Positions 17,103 to 25,971 of a DNA stretch of 48,543 nt are shown in pieces. Numbering within the stretch: the first letter of the stretch is position 1; each line of letters starts with the position of its first letter. Origin of the DNA: Candidatus Omnitrophota bacterium (GTDB lineage: Bacteria; Omnitrophota; Gorgyraeia; Zapsychrales; Zapsychraceae); NCBI GenBank assembly GCA_028280285.1, contig JANQMA010000041.1:1-48543 (forward strand), in the 5' to 3' direction. A program made the translations under genes and the position numbers. Under the pieces are notes generated by a model, which saw only the letters and a program-made list of their open reading frames with translations, ran no database searches and was not told the origin of the DNA.

Positions 17103-20100
17103 ATGAAACGCTCCCACTGGACAACTAGATTAATTGCACTTGTTGTAAGCTGTTTATTTACAGTTACTTCGATAAATCCCGTCTATGCCCACATGCAGCC
17201 TACCCAGGCTATTGTTCCTAACCCATTACATATCAACGGGTTAAACCAGCCCTATGAACCAATTCTCATCAAAGGCCTCAAGGTCAATCAGACCAATCCA
17301 TTTGAGATGGAATTTATCGTCAGTGATCCAAAAGACACAAGACACAAGACACAGGACACAAGTTACCAAAACCCAACACCCCCGGCCCGCGGCTTTAGCC
17401 GCGAAGCGGCGGGGCGGGCTAACACCCAACACCTTAAATCAGAATCAACCCAATTAATTAAGTATTTCCTTGCCGCTCTCACCACTCCCGAGAAAGACAT
17501 GTGGGTGAACTTATCGCCGTATGAAAAGGATCGCATTATTCCTGAGAGCTTCGGACAGACCGAAATGGGCCGGGAACTGCTTGTACAAGATTATCTTTTA
17601 AAACAAGTCACAGCATCATTGCTTCATCCGGATGGGGAATATGGGAAAGAATTTTGGACAAAAATACATACTAAAACACGAGCAACCAGCAACGAGCAAC
17701 TAGCAACCCAAGACTCGGTTCTTGAAACATTCAACAAAGTCTGGATCATGCCGGATAAGGCGGTGGTATATGAAAATGAAGGAATTGCGTATGTGGTGGA
17801 GGCGAGTATGAAGGTGATGCTTGAAGAGGATTACCTTGCGCAGCAACATAATGCCGTAGGGGACGACCAACGCGTCGTCCCGAACAATGAGGGCGAACAC
17901 ATTGGTTCGCCCCTACGCGATAATTTATCATCAGATCTAATGCGTAAAACAATCCTCCCCGTCCTTGAACGTGAGGTTAATGAGTCCAAGAATTTCGCCA
18001 AACTCCGCCAGATCTATCACAGTCTTATCCTTGCGACGTGGTACAAAAAGAAGATGCAAAGCGCCATTCTGACCCAAGTCTATGCCGATCAGAACAAGAC
18101 AGATGGCGTCGGTCACAATGATCCCGAAGCAGCCAACAAAATCTGGCGAGAGTATACTGAAACATTCAAAGAGGGAGCATATAACTTTATTAAAGAAGAA
18201 TATGATCCAGAGGCACAGCAAATCATCTCAAAGAAGTATTTTTCTGGGGGATTTGATACAGCCGCCATGTCAAGACAGATTGAATCCATCAATAAAAAGG
18301 AATTGATTAAAAGAGGCTTAAGCCGCACATTACATAAAGCAGCATTTTTTATAACCATATCTTTAACTGCATTATGGATAGGAGAGAATTCAACTCTAGA
18401 AGCACGCGGCCCTAGTAAAACATCTGCATTTGACAGATATCATAGAATTATGGAGGAAAGTGAAAATAAAAAGAAAAATGTTTTTGTACGAGGACATTTC
18501 CATTCAAGTGACGCAATTGATCAATGGGTTAATAGATTTATTAGTCGGATAAATCGAGGCATATCAAATGGGTTGGAAAATTTTATAAACAAAGACACTA
18601 CTCTAAAATATCTTAATATATACCTAGAGGATGTTAAATATTTAAAAAACGTGTTAGAGGATCCGGAAAATAATATTCAAACGATTGGACTCGAAACAAC
18701 GCCGAATAGAGATGATATTATGTTAACGCCTCAAGAGGCTGTAAAAAAACTAGCTGATTTTACCACAACCATAAACAATTTAGGAATACCCAACGCTAAA
18801 AATCTGGCAGAAAATTTATTTCTTTTAAAGCACGGCCCTGTAATTTATTTGCGGGCAATTGAATATCCTGCCATAGAGGGCGTAAATATTATTTCTATGG
18901 AAAACATTAAACTATTTAAAAAAGCGGCAGAGGCCGTATTTGAGTTTGAAGATTATACCGAAGATTTAAAGATGTCGGCTGTTTATCCCGGTGAGAAAGA
19001 AGTGTTTGAAAATTTTAGAGATAATTATTTACTCCCATCCGTTTATAGCGGCAAGCGTCTAACGAATAAACAGGTTTTTGCAGCTATAGAACGCATAAGT
19101 CCCGATATATCTCAAAGTTTCACGCAAAGATATTATAAGGTTTATAAACGATTTATGAACGATGCATTAATTAAGAGAAATAGAGTGTACGTACGTAAAA
19201 TAAGAAAAATACAAGACACCACAGAGGGAGATATTCTTATTGTCTTAGGAGGAGGGCACGCCATTCCAATTGTTGAGGGACTAAGACGAAAAGGCGCGAA
19301 GAACACCTTTTTATCCTTTGATGCTGTAACACAAACATCAGTAAAAAAAGATATTGAAAATGCCGCATTAACAGAGGCCGCTCCCGACTCCGCCGCGATG
19401 AGTGAGTTGTCGCAATCAGAGGGGAAATCCTTTGACGATGTATGGAAAGAAATTCAAGCAGCCGACATCACCAACATGGATATTAATCAACCGCGATTTT
19501 TGGGTTTTGGACGCCACCCACACAACTTTCTTGCCGATTTACCATTTGATCTTAAAGAAATTATGTATACGGAGGATGAAGGTAAAACTTTTTATGAAGA
19601 TTTAGAAAATTTTAATCCTGAAAAAGATTCAGCAGAGGTTATTTTTGAAATAATAGTAGGGCTTCCGTTGGCTATTTATCTAGAGGGTTACGAAGAAAGC
19701 AGAAAAGAACCCTGGGATGACTTCAATACGGAGTTTCCATGGGAATCTTTCCAAAAAGCTTTATATTTTGTTTATGCACACTCCTATGCAGACATCAGCA
19801 AAGACAATCCAATTTTTACTTCAGAAAGACTTACTGCAGCAGCATTTTCTGGAATGGTTGAACAACTCAAAGAACTGAATATTTGGTGGGACGAGAGCGA
19901 TTTCGATGTCCCTTTTGACTATATGCCGGATTATTTAAGCATTGGAGAAAATGCTCATAAAAAATTTATTGAACATTTCACACAGCCGACCATTCTTATT
20001 GAACAAGCTATAGAGACAATAAAAAGTGACATTGCACGTAATAGACAAGTTGATATTGAAACATTTAAAAAGCAACTAGAAGTCCTAATTAATTACCGCG

Positions 20101-23100
20101 AACTCATGAGAGTGTTAAAAACACACTGGGGTAACAGACACAAGACGCTACAAGAAGTAGAAGATAAGAAGTGGCATGAACGAATTAGAGCGGCACGTAA
20201 GGTTAAAACCCCGGCACGCGAAAGAATAAAGACTGAAAATCAGCCTTCTTCACGTCAATTTATTGCAGGAGAAGGACCTGCATTAACCTTGGGGGTTGGC
20301 TCCGGCTCTATAGGTAAATACATCAACAATCTGGTAGAAGGTGATTTTTTGGTCGAAAGCTTTGAAAAAGATGTCCTTAGTACACTTGACAGACAAGGCA
20401 TAGTTTCACGCCTTAATATGTTATTTACCCGACGTCAGTCTCCTTGGCTACAGTTATTTAACGAGAATGGAAATAATTTTATTTCGGCTGTGATAGCTTT
20501 TCAGCACTTAACACAATATAATGAGAGCTGGCAATTAGGTGCAGTACCGGAACCAGGACTGGTCGCATTTATAATCGGATTGCTCAAACGATTAGAAAAT
20601 AGTGGCAGTAAAATACATCTACTTCCATCATTGAATAATATTCTGAATTCATTTAATCTTTCTCTTAATGACCCAGCTCTTGCAGAGTATTTTATGGACA
20701 TTTTAGTGAAGGTTGTGGTTGCTGACTTTGAAGACTTAAATGTAATAAACAATTTGACGACAGCCTCAACAATAGACAAAATAAAAGACTTGGCACTATC
20801 TACCAATCCTCGCGAAACAGAACTCTTCATTCATTTCTATACAAGCGTTTACATCCAAGGCTTAAAAGAACATTGGATGAAAAATACAGGTGGGTCAGAA
20901 ACCGAATTTAAGGAAAGATTAACCCTGGCCTTACGGGAGGCAAAAGGGCACAACGTCAAAGAAGTCAATGAAGTCATCGACTTAATGCTCACCGTTGCCG
21001 ACACCGCCGCGATGGAGGAGCAGGACTCAACCGCCCCTTTAACACTAGAAGAACAAAAAAGAATTATATTTGATGATGAGTTTACTATTGATACCTGGGC
21101 CCTTTGGGCAAGACCTTTACTTAATATCATTTATGAAAGTGAATTTCCTAATGTGGATGATTTTCCAGAAGAACTGAAGTATCCATATCGTAAAGGGAAC
21201 TCATTATCTTTTGATTTTCAATATTCATGGTGGGAAAACAAAGTTGTACCTGCTTTAAGCGATTTTCTTTCCACAAGTTCAAACTATGCCTCATTACCAA
21301 ATTCATCAGAGTTTGAGATTAGTATGTGGACCAGAGAATTGATAACTAATGCATTTGCAGCTGTTTTACCTAAGTTATTAACATATGATATATTTCCGGG
21401 CAATGTGAACCTTAAAGTAGATTGGGTTAATAACTCACAACTAATATTTACTTTTGAAGATAATGGTTTAGGCATGCCTACGTCAACTCTAGAAGGGTTT
21501 ATGCATCCAAATAAAAACACTAAATTACTACAACATGGATTATTGGGGCAGCCTGGGGGTGATAGCATTGGAACTGCTATAGTAAATGAACGCTTTGCTG
21601 CATTAAGCAATGATTTAGTTAGTATTAATGTTGACATTGTAACCTCCTATTTGGGTCAAACGCATAAAAAAACAATTACTTATGAAAAGGGAATACGTAA
21701 AGACTCTAAAGTAGCCCCCCTTGGTGAATTTAGGCCATCAGGAACAATTATTACAGTTTCTTTAGATGGATTACAACGTTACAAAAAAGAAGGAAAATAC
21801 GCCAGTCGATCATGGTCTTGGAAGGCAGGAGAGGGCTATATTAAATCAAAGGAACAAGGAAGCTCAGCCATTATACCTAAAGAAGAATTTTCTTTAACAT
21901 TAAAAGAAGTATTTGGATTAACAGAAGAACAATTAGACCAATTAGTGTGGGGAGAAAATTTTGGCTACCCTGAAGCGTTCCAGTTACTCGTCAAACGTGT
22001 TGAAGCGCGTGAAACGGATCCCGAATCGATTATTACGCACGCTCAAATATCTTCGGAAATTTTGTATAGGGCTATATTAAACAAAGTTAAAAGAGACTTA
22101 TCATTTGACAATTTACTGATATATCTTCCTAAAGGAACACCATTATCAGATATTTATCATTGGGATTATTCTATGAGGAATAATGAAATATTAGAAAATG
22201 GTTTTTCAACACTGGGACGCGTTTTGGAAGAACCCAGCTATATAACAGCAGAAAATGCCTGGAATGAATATATAGAAGGATGGAAGGCAATAAATCGCAT
22301 TCTCCACGGTATTTTTCTACTCTCTATGCGCTTTCACCAGGATGAAAAAAGTATTAATATGGATAAAGGTTTTAATCGTTTGTTGCAAGGAGCGACACAA
22401 CATAGAGTGGTAACTTATACAAAATTAAAAGAAAGATTTATAAAAAGTGTAGGGGAAGAAAATAATCTCCTAGAAACTGCTGCAAATATTTGGATATTTT
22501 TAAACGAAGATTTTTCAGAAGAAAAGCTAAGAGAGTTAAGACAAAAGGCTCCAAATATTTTTTATATTTTTATAGAACAGCTATCTGAATTGGCAAAAAC
22601 ATATAATTCGAAGAGAGCCAGGGAACTTGTAGATAAATTAGATGATGGCCAAAGAAAAAATATAGAATTAGATAGAAATTTTATTGAATACGAAAAATTA
22701 TTAAGAGATTATTTTGAAATTGTTGAAAAACCATTGTTTAAGAAATTTAAAAATAAACCGTTTAATGCGTTTGAGGCTTTTAGATCAGGAAAAGTACAGT
22801 TTGGTGACTTTGCGGTAGTAAGTCAACACGACACCGCCGCGATGGAGGATCAAAATAATTTGAAGGGTGGGATCGATTTTGATTCGTCTAAAATTGATTT
22901 GGAGGTTACTTCTGATCCGTTGCTGGTTGCTAGTTGCTCGTCGCTTGAGGACAAACAAAAACGCGCAGAATGTTTTTCTAGCAACCAGCAACAAGCAACC
23001 AGCAACAAGGGTATCGAGTTTCATTTCACATCTGAACAAATAAAAGACATGCGCCAAAACATCACAGGATTTAATCCGGTGATTATGAGTATCCAGCCGA

Positions 23101-23231
23101 TTGTGAACCTTCCGTTATTTCTTGGCTTAAACGATTTTAATGAAGAACCCGCAGATACCGAAACAGTGGAGGCGGACAGTTCCGATCTTTTAGCTAAATT
23201 AGAAGAGTTTTCTTACAATAATTTTAACTAA
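17103..23231 (+). CDS. Giant modular exported protein with D-[TS]-A-A-M junctions and a GHKL ATPase domain
   Basis: The product has 2,042 residues. Residues 1-29 look like a signal peptide (cleavage near VYA-HM). Four D-[TS]-A-A-M pentapeptides, at 385-389, 762-766, 1300-1304 and 1910-1914, separate five parts. Part 1 is a conserved-looking N-terminal region of the type I associate with Omnitrophota. Part 2 (390-761) begins with a second signal-like helix and has VFVRGHFHSS, TIGLE and LGGGHAIPIVEGL, as in TraB/ChaN/EreA-like folds. Part 3 (767-1299) is helical and unrecognised. Part 4 (1305-1909) is a GHKL ATPase: ELITNAFAA near 1411, FEDNGLGMP near 1452-1460 and a Gly-rich third box. Part 5 is a short tail ending after IVNLPLFLGLN. 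Parts 2-4 are visibly more AT-rich. Five repeat tracts lie in frame. The function is unknown. Confidence 0.85.
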   Translation: MKRSHWTTRLIALVVSCLFTVTSINPVYAHMQPTQAIVPNPLHINGLNQPYEPILIKGLKVNQTNPFEMEFIVSDPKDTRHKTQDTSYQNPTPPARGFSREAAGRANTQHLKSESTQLIKYFLAALTTPEKDMWVNLSPYEKDRIIPESFGQTEMGRELLVQDYLLKQVTASLLHPDGEYGKEFWTKIHTKTRATSNEQLATQDSVLETFNKVWIMPDKAVVYENEGIAYVVEASMKVMLEEDYLAQQHNAVGDDQRVVPNNEGEHIGSPLRDNLSSDLMRKTILPVLEREVNESKNFAKLRQIYHSLILATWYKKKMQSAILTQVYADQNKTDGVGHNDPEAANKIWREYTETFKEGAYNFIKEEYDPEAQQIISKKYFSGGFDTAAMSRQIESINKKELIKRGLSRTLHKAAFFITISLTALWIGENSTLEARGPSKTSAFDRYHRIMEESENKKKNVFVRGHFHSSDAIDQWVNRFISRINRGISNGLENFINKDTTLKYLNIYLEDVKYLKNVLEDPENNIQTIGLETTPNRDDIMLTPQEAVKKLADFTTTINNLGIPNAKNLAENLFLLKHGPVIYLRAIEYPAIEGVNIISMENIKLFKKAAEAVFEFEDYTEDLKMSAVYPGEKEVFENFRDNYLLPSVYSGKRLTNKQVFAAIERISPDISQSFTQRYYKVYKRFMNDALIKRNRVYVRKIRKIQDTTEGDILIVLGGGHAIPIVEGLRRKGAKNTFLSFDAVTQTSVKKDIENAALTEAAPDSAAMSELSQSEGKSFDDVWKEIQAADITNMDINQPRFLGFGRHPHNFLADLPFDLKEIMYTEDEGKTFYEDLENFNPEKDSAEVIFEIIVGLPLAIYLEGYEESRKEPWDDFNTEFPWESFQKALYFVYAHSYADISKDNPIFTSERLTAAAFSGMVEQLKELNIWWDESDFDVPFDYMPDYLSIGENAHKKFIEHFTQPTILIEQAIETIKSDIARNRQVDIETFKKQLEVLINYRELMRVLKTHWGNRHKTLQEVEDKKWHERIRAARKVKTPARERIKTENQPSSRQFIAGEGPALTLGVGSGSIGKYINNLVEGDFLVESFEKDVLSTLDRQGIVSRLNMLFTRRQSPWLQLFNENGNNFISAVIAFQHLTQYNESWQLGAVPEPGLVAFIIGLLKRLENSGSKIHLLPSLNNILNSFNLSLNDPALAEYFMDILVKVVVADFEDLNVINNLTTASTIDKIKDLALSTNPRETELFIHFYTSVYIQGLKEHWMKNTGGSETEFKERLTLALREAKGHNVKEVNEVIDLMLTVADTAAMEEQDSTAPLTLEEQKRIIFDDEFTIDTWALWARPLLNIIYESEFPNVDDFPEELKYPYRKGNSLSFDFQYSWWENKVVPALSDFLSTSSNYASLPNSSEFEISMWTRELITNAFAAVLPKLLTYDIFPGNVNLKVDWVNNSQLIFTFEDNGLGMPTSTLEGFMHPNKNTKLLQHGLLGQPGGDSIGTAIVNERFAALSNDLVSINVDIVTSYLGQTHKKTITYEKGIRKDSKVAPLGEFRPSGTIITVSLDGLQRYKKEGKYASRSWSWKAGEGYIKSKEQGSSAIIPKEEFSLTLKEVFGLTEEQLDQLVWGENFGYPEAFQLLVKRVEARETDPESIITHAQISSEILYRAILNKVKRDLSFDNLLIYLPKGTPLSDIYHWDYSMRNNEILENGFSTLGRVLEEPSYITAENAWNEYIEGWKAINRILHGIFLLSMRFHQDEKSINMDKGFNRLLQGATQHRVVTYTKLKERFIKSVGEENNLLETAANIWIFLNEDFSEEKLRELRQKAPNIFYIFIEQLSELAKTYNSKRARELVDKLDDGQRKNIELDRNFIEYEKLLRDYFEIVEKPLFKKFKNKPFNAFEAFRSGKVQFGDFAVVSQHDTAAMEDQNNLKGGIDFDSSKIDLEVTSDPLLVASCSSLEDKQKRAECFSSNQQQATSNKGIEFHFTSEQIKDMRQNITGFNPVIMSIQPIVNLPLFLGLNDFNEEPADTETVEADSSDLLAKLEEFSYNNFN
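17334..17361. repeat. In-frame heptamer tract, word GACACAA
   Basis: Four tandem copies of GACACAA (the third ends in G) lie inside the giant gene and are translated as Asp-Thr-Arg-His-Lys-Thr-Gln-type residues. No complementary arm is seen nearby. The tract resembles one arm of the intergenic heptamer hairpins. Confidence 0.75.
17385..17419. repeat. In-frame GC-rich nested palindrome
   Basis: GCCCGC (17385-17390) pairs with GCGGGC (17414-17419). Nested inside, GCGGCT (17389-17394) pairs with AGCCGC (17397-17402). It is translated in frame within the giant protein as Ala/Arg/Gly-rich residues. The GC content contrasts sharply with the surrounding sequence, which suggests an inserted REP-like element. 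Confidence 0.65.
17680..17707. repeat. In-frame heptamer tract, word GAGCAAC
   Basis: Four tandem 7-base words (GAGCAAC, CAGCAAC, GAGCAAC, TAGCAAC) lie inside the giant gene. The same words recur near the 3' end of the gene at 22979-23006, and their complement at 22919-22946. Confidence 0.75.
17856..17916. repeat. REPIN-like double palindrome inside the giant gene
   Basis: The ends are inverted: GTAGGGG at 17856-17862 and CCCCTAC at 17910-17916. Inside are two stems. GGGACGAC (17860-17867) pairs with GTCGTCCC (17874-17881), and GGGCGAAC (17891-17898) pairs with GTTCGCCC (17905-17912). The layout is the same as at 37201-37266. It is read through in frame as part of the protein. Confidence 0.8.
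22919..23006. repeat. In-frame heptamer hairpin, word GTTGCTG
   Basis: Four words of GTTGCTG type (22919-22946) and four complementary words of TAGCAAC/CAGCAAC type (22979-23006) are separated by 32 bases. This is a complete heptamer hairpin lying inside the coding frame near the 3' end of the giant gene. It is translated as a Ser/Asn/Gln-rich stretch. Confidence 0.8.
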
Positions 23232-23239
23232 TCATAATC

Positions 23240-23284
23240 TTGACAAAAAGTTATACATAGGTTATACTTTTTCTAGATCGGAGG
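23240..23284 (+). promoter_or_regulatory. Promoter, direct-repeat operator candidate and ribosome site of the toxin-antitoxin pair
   Basis: A consensus TTGACA (23240-23245) and TATACT (23263-23268) are separated by 17 bases, the strongest promoter match in the window. GTTATAC occurs twice (23250-23256 and 23261-23267), with the second copy overlapping the -10 box. This fits autorepression by the antitoxin. GGAGG at 23280-23284 lies 8 bases before the antitoxin ATG. Confidence 0.7.
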
Positions 23285-23292
23285 CGGGCATA

Positions 23293-23526
23293 ATGATTAA
23301 AATTAACACCAAAGAATTTTTACATAATTTTTCCAAATATAAAGAGAAGGTCAAAGCGGGCGAAAGAGTTGTCGTCTGTGAACACAAAAAACCGATATTG
23401 GATATAACCCCTCATGAAGAAAAAATCAGCAAACCCGGTTGGAAACGCAATCATTTTGTTCTTCCGGATGATGGTCAGTCCATAACCAAGCTGCTTACCA
23501 AAGAACGACAGGAATCGAGATACTAA
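23293..23526 (+). CDS. Type II antitoxin, Phd/YefM-like
   Basis: The product has 77 residues. The N-terminal DNA-binding fold of the Phd/YefM family is visible: KINTKEFLHNFSKYKEKVKAGERVVVCEHKKPILDITP, with the strand-helix-helix-strand order. The C-terminal part is basic and likely wraps the toxin. It has its own strong promoter and ribosome site and overlaps the toxin start by one base (TAATG). Such antitoxins repress their own operon and neutralise the cognate nuclease. Confidence 0.85.
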   Translation: MIKINTKEFLHNFSKYKEKVKAGERVVVCEHKKPILDITPHEEKISKPGWKRNHFVLPDDGQSITKLLTKERQESRY

Positions 23527-23945
23527 TGAAGGCCTTCGTAGACACATCAACTCTTGCTAAAAAATACAAAGAAAACGAGCCTGGCAGAGAACAGTTTTTC
23601 GAAATTCTGGAAGAAGTCAACCAAATTATCGTCTCACCGGTGACCTATATTGAACTTATTTGTTTAATAAAAAGATATTTTGAAGACTTTAAACAAAAAC
23701 CTTCCCACCTTAAAAAACTTAAAAAAGAAATTGATTTAGACTTTGGATATTTCCATGAAGTTTCCATGGATGATAATTTAAAAAATATTGCTTATGGACT
23801 TCGACAAAAACACATGGTCAAATCTCTCGATTTGATTCAATTATCGGCCGCAAAAATTTCTAATGCGCAAATAATAATTACTTCCGATAAGCATCTCTAC
23901 AAAATAGCTTCCAAAGAATTAAAAAATGTCCAGTTGGTGATTTAG
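23526..23945 (+). CDS. VapC-like PIN-domain ribonuclease toxin
   Basis: The product has 139 residues. Four acidic residues of the PIN metal site are in place: Asp6 (FVDTST), Glu43 (YIEL), Asp102 (SLDLIQLSAA) and Asp121 (TSDKHL). VapC toxins cleave specific RNAs, often tRNA or the 23S sarcin-ricin loop. The target here cannot be read from sequence. The gene is translationally coupled to the antitoxin and ends 6 bases from the convergent recN stop. It appears intact. Confidence 0.87.
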   Translation: MKAFVDTSTLAKKYKENEPGREQFFEILEEVNQIIVSPVTYIELICLIKRYFEDFKQKPSHLKKLKKEIDLDFGYFHEVSMDDNLKNIAYGLRQKHMVKSLDLIQLSAAKISNAQIIITSDKHLYKIASKELKNVQLVI

Positions 23946-23951
23946 ATCCTT

Positions 23952-25613
23952 TTAAGCCTTGGCCGACTGAAGCATATCCGCCGCATGTTTAAGGGATAGG
24001 GCGTGGTCTTCATCGCCGCTCATCATCTCGGCCAGTTCCGCCACGCGCGCCTCAGCGTTTAATTCATCCACGCTTGTGACCGCCCGCTTGTCTTTAACGG
24101 ACTTAGTGACCTTAAAATGGGCATCAGCAAAGGAGGCAATCTGAGGGAGATGTGTTATCAAGAGAACCTGGCGGTTTTGAGCGATTTCTTTAAGCTTACG
24201 CCCGGTAGTGGTGCCGAGGCGTCCGCCGATCTGGGCATCGATCTCATCGAAAATAAGCACCGGAATCGGATCGACCTTAATCAGCGCCTTTTTAAGCGCC
24301 AGCATCACCCGCGCCGCCTCACCGGAAGAAACAATCTTGGCCAACGGTTTTAAATCTTCCCCGGCATTCGGACTTATGTAAAACTCCACATTGTCTGCGC
24401 CTGTCGCAGAAAAATCATCTTTCGCAATCTTCACATCAAACTTCACATCATTAATGCCGAGTTCTTTGAGTTCTTTTTCGATAGTTTTCTTAAGCGCAGT
24501 ACCGGCCGCTTTACGCTTCTTTGTCACCTTGGCGGCAAGCACTTCGAGCTCTTTGATCTGTTTAGCCAAGGCCTTTTTGAGCTCTTCATCATTGTGTTCG
24601 AGATTGGAAAGAAGATCCAATCGTTCGCGGCTCTCACCGTAAAATGCACGCGCATCCTCAAGCGAAGGACCAAATTTTTTCAAAATGTCATAATAGGCAT
24701 CATAACGATTATTAATTTCCTCAGCGGACGTGGCATCAAAAGACAGACCGCTCGCATAATCCTGCAAATCCAAAAGCAGCTGATCGTTAATTTCTTGCAG
24801 TTGATTAAGCGACTCCATCAAACTTTCTGTTGATTCATCGACCTCATTAAGCGTCTGCATAGGAGAGAAGGCTTTTCTGATTTTCTCGCTTGTGCCTTGC
24901 TCACCTTCGAGAACATTCAAAATCATGGCCACCGATTCACCCAGCTTTTCGGCATGATTAATACGCGCCACTTCGGCTTTAACTTCCTCATAATCGGCAT
25001 CTTCTAAAGAGACTTGCTCAAGTTCCTTGACTTGGTGCGTCAGAAGATCAAGCTCACGCTCCCGTGAAGAAGAGAGGTTGGCCAGCTCACTAATCTTTTT
25101 CTGCGTTTGTTTGTATTCGCCATAGACAGTTGTATATTCATCCAATTCTTTATCGTACTTTACCAATCGGTCAAGCATACCAAGGTGATAGTCGGCACAC
25201 AAAAGCATTTGATGATCATGCGGCCCGTGAAAATCCATCAGCCCGGCACCAATGGCCTTAAGCTGAGCGGCGGTCACATTCATGCCGTTGACTTTGATCT
25301 TTTTACGCCCATCGGAAGTGAAGGAGCGGTGAATGATAAGCTCGCCTTCCCCATCCGCACAAAAATCTTCTAAGGTCTCTGCCTTAAGAGCCTCGGTGCC
25401 TTGCAAATCAAAGACCGCCTCAATAACACAAGGCAAGTCGGCATCACGGATTTGTGACGTTTGCAATTTTTCCCCCAGGGCAATGCGCAAAGCACCGATA
25501 ATAATCGATTTGCCCGCGCCGGTCTCCCCGGTCAAAATATTTAAGTTGGAATGGAAGTCAAGGTTAAGCTTGTCGATCAAGCCAAAATTCTGGATGGACA
25601 ACTGTGTAAGCAT
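23952..25613 (-). CDS. recN: DNA repair protein RecN
   Basis: RecN is an SMC-like ATPase in double-strand-break repair. The product has 553 residues. N-terminal Walker A is TGETGAGKSII (about 29-39). A central coiled coil (about 150-390, Glu/Lys/Leu rich) is followed by the ABC signature VSSGEAARVMLALK, Walker B PVLIFDEIDAQIGGRLG, and the QVLLITHLPQIASFADAH switch region. Length and order match the family. Confidence 0.95.
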   Translation of the reverse strand: MLTQLSIQNFGLIDKLNLDFHSNLNILTGETGAGKSIIIGALRIALGEKLQTSQIRDADLPCVIEAVFDLQGTEALKAETLEDFCADGEGELIIHRSFTSDGRKKIKVNGMNVTAAQLKAIGAGLMDFHGPHDHQMLLCADYHLGMLDRLVKYDKELDEYTTVYGEYKQTQKKISELANLSSSRERELDLLTHQVKELEQVSLEDADYEEVKAEVARINHAEKLGESVAMILNVLEGEQGTSEKIRKAFSPMQTLNEVDESTESLMESLNQLQEINDQLLLDLQDYASGLSFDATSAEEINNRYDAYYDILKKFGPSLEDARAFYGESRERLDLLSNLEHNDEELKKALAKQIKELEVLAAKVTKKRKAAGTALKKTIEKELKELGINDVKFDVKIAKDDFSATGADNVEFYISPNAGEDLKPLAKIVSSGEAARVMLALKKALIKVDPIPVLIFDEIDAQIGGRLGTTTGRKLKEIAQNRQVLLITHLPQIASFADAHFKVTKSVKDKRAVTSVDELNAEARVAELAEMMSGDEDHALSLKHAADMLQSAKA

Positions 25614-25730
25614 GCAATCATTATAGCAAACTTGCTGGATTGGACAAATAATTAAAAAATTAGAAAGAAAAATTTAAAAAGAAAATGAAAAAATAAAATA
25701 AATTAAGAAATTAGAATTAAAAACCGTATT

Positions 25731-25865
25731 TGGTAGTTAGTCATTGGTAATTGGTGTTTAAATGACATAAGTAAAAACTTTTAAAAAATGGCATTATATC
25801 GCTTTCAAAATTTTACGTTTTTTTCATATCAATACCAACTACTAATTACCAATTACCAAGTACCA
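25731..25865. repeat. Heptamer hairpin element with long loop, word TGGTAAT
   Basis: Words TGGTAGT, TAGTCAT, TGGTAAT and TGGTGTT fill 25731-25758. Complementary words AATACCA, ACTACTA, ATTACCA, ATTACCA and AGTACCA fill 25831-25865. The loop is 72 bases, longer than in the other copies. Confidence 0.8.
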
Positions 25866-25962
25866 TTTTCAATTTTTAATTTTTCTCAATTCTAAATTTT
25901 CTTTTTTATTTTTTACTTCTTAATTTTAACTTAATTAAGTAATATGTGCGTCCGACGCCTTG

Positions 25963-25971
25963 TGTTATAAT
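25963..25971 (+). promoter_or_regulatory. Extended -10 promoter giving a probably leaderless transcript
   Basis: TG-T-TATAAT occupies 25963-25971, with no good -35 box upstream. The expected start site (6-8 bases after the -10 box) falls at 25977-25979, where the ATG lies. No ribosome site is visible before the ATG. Confidence 0.55.

Noticed and set aside
17334-17707. CRISPR-like array from the tandem repeats in the giant gene
   Set aside because: The units are only 7 bases with no spacers, and no cas genes are present in the window.
21284-21637. Overlapping reverse-strand open frames within the giant gene
   Set aside because: They have no family features, no ribosome sites, and lie fully inside a well-supported coding region.
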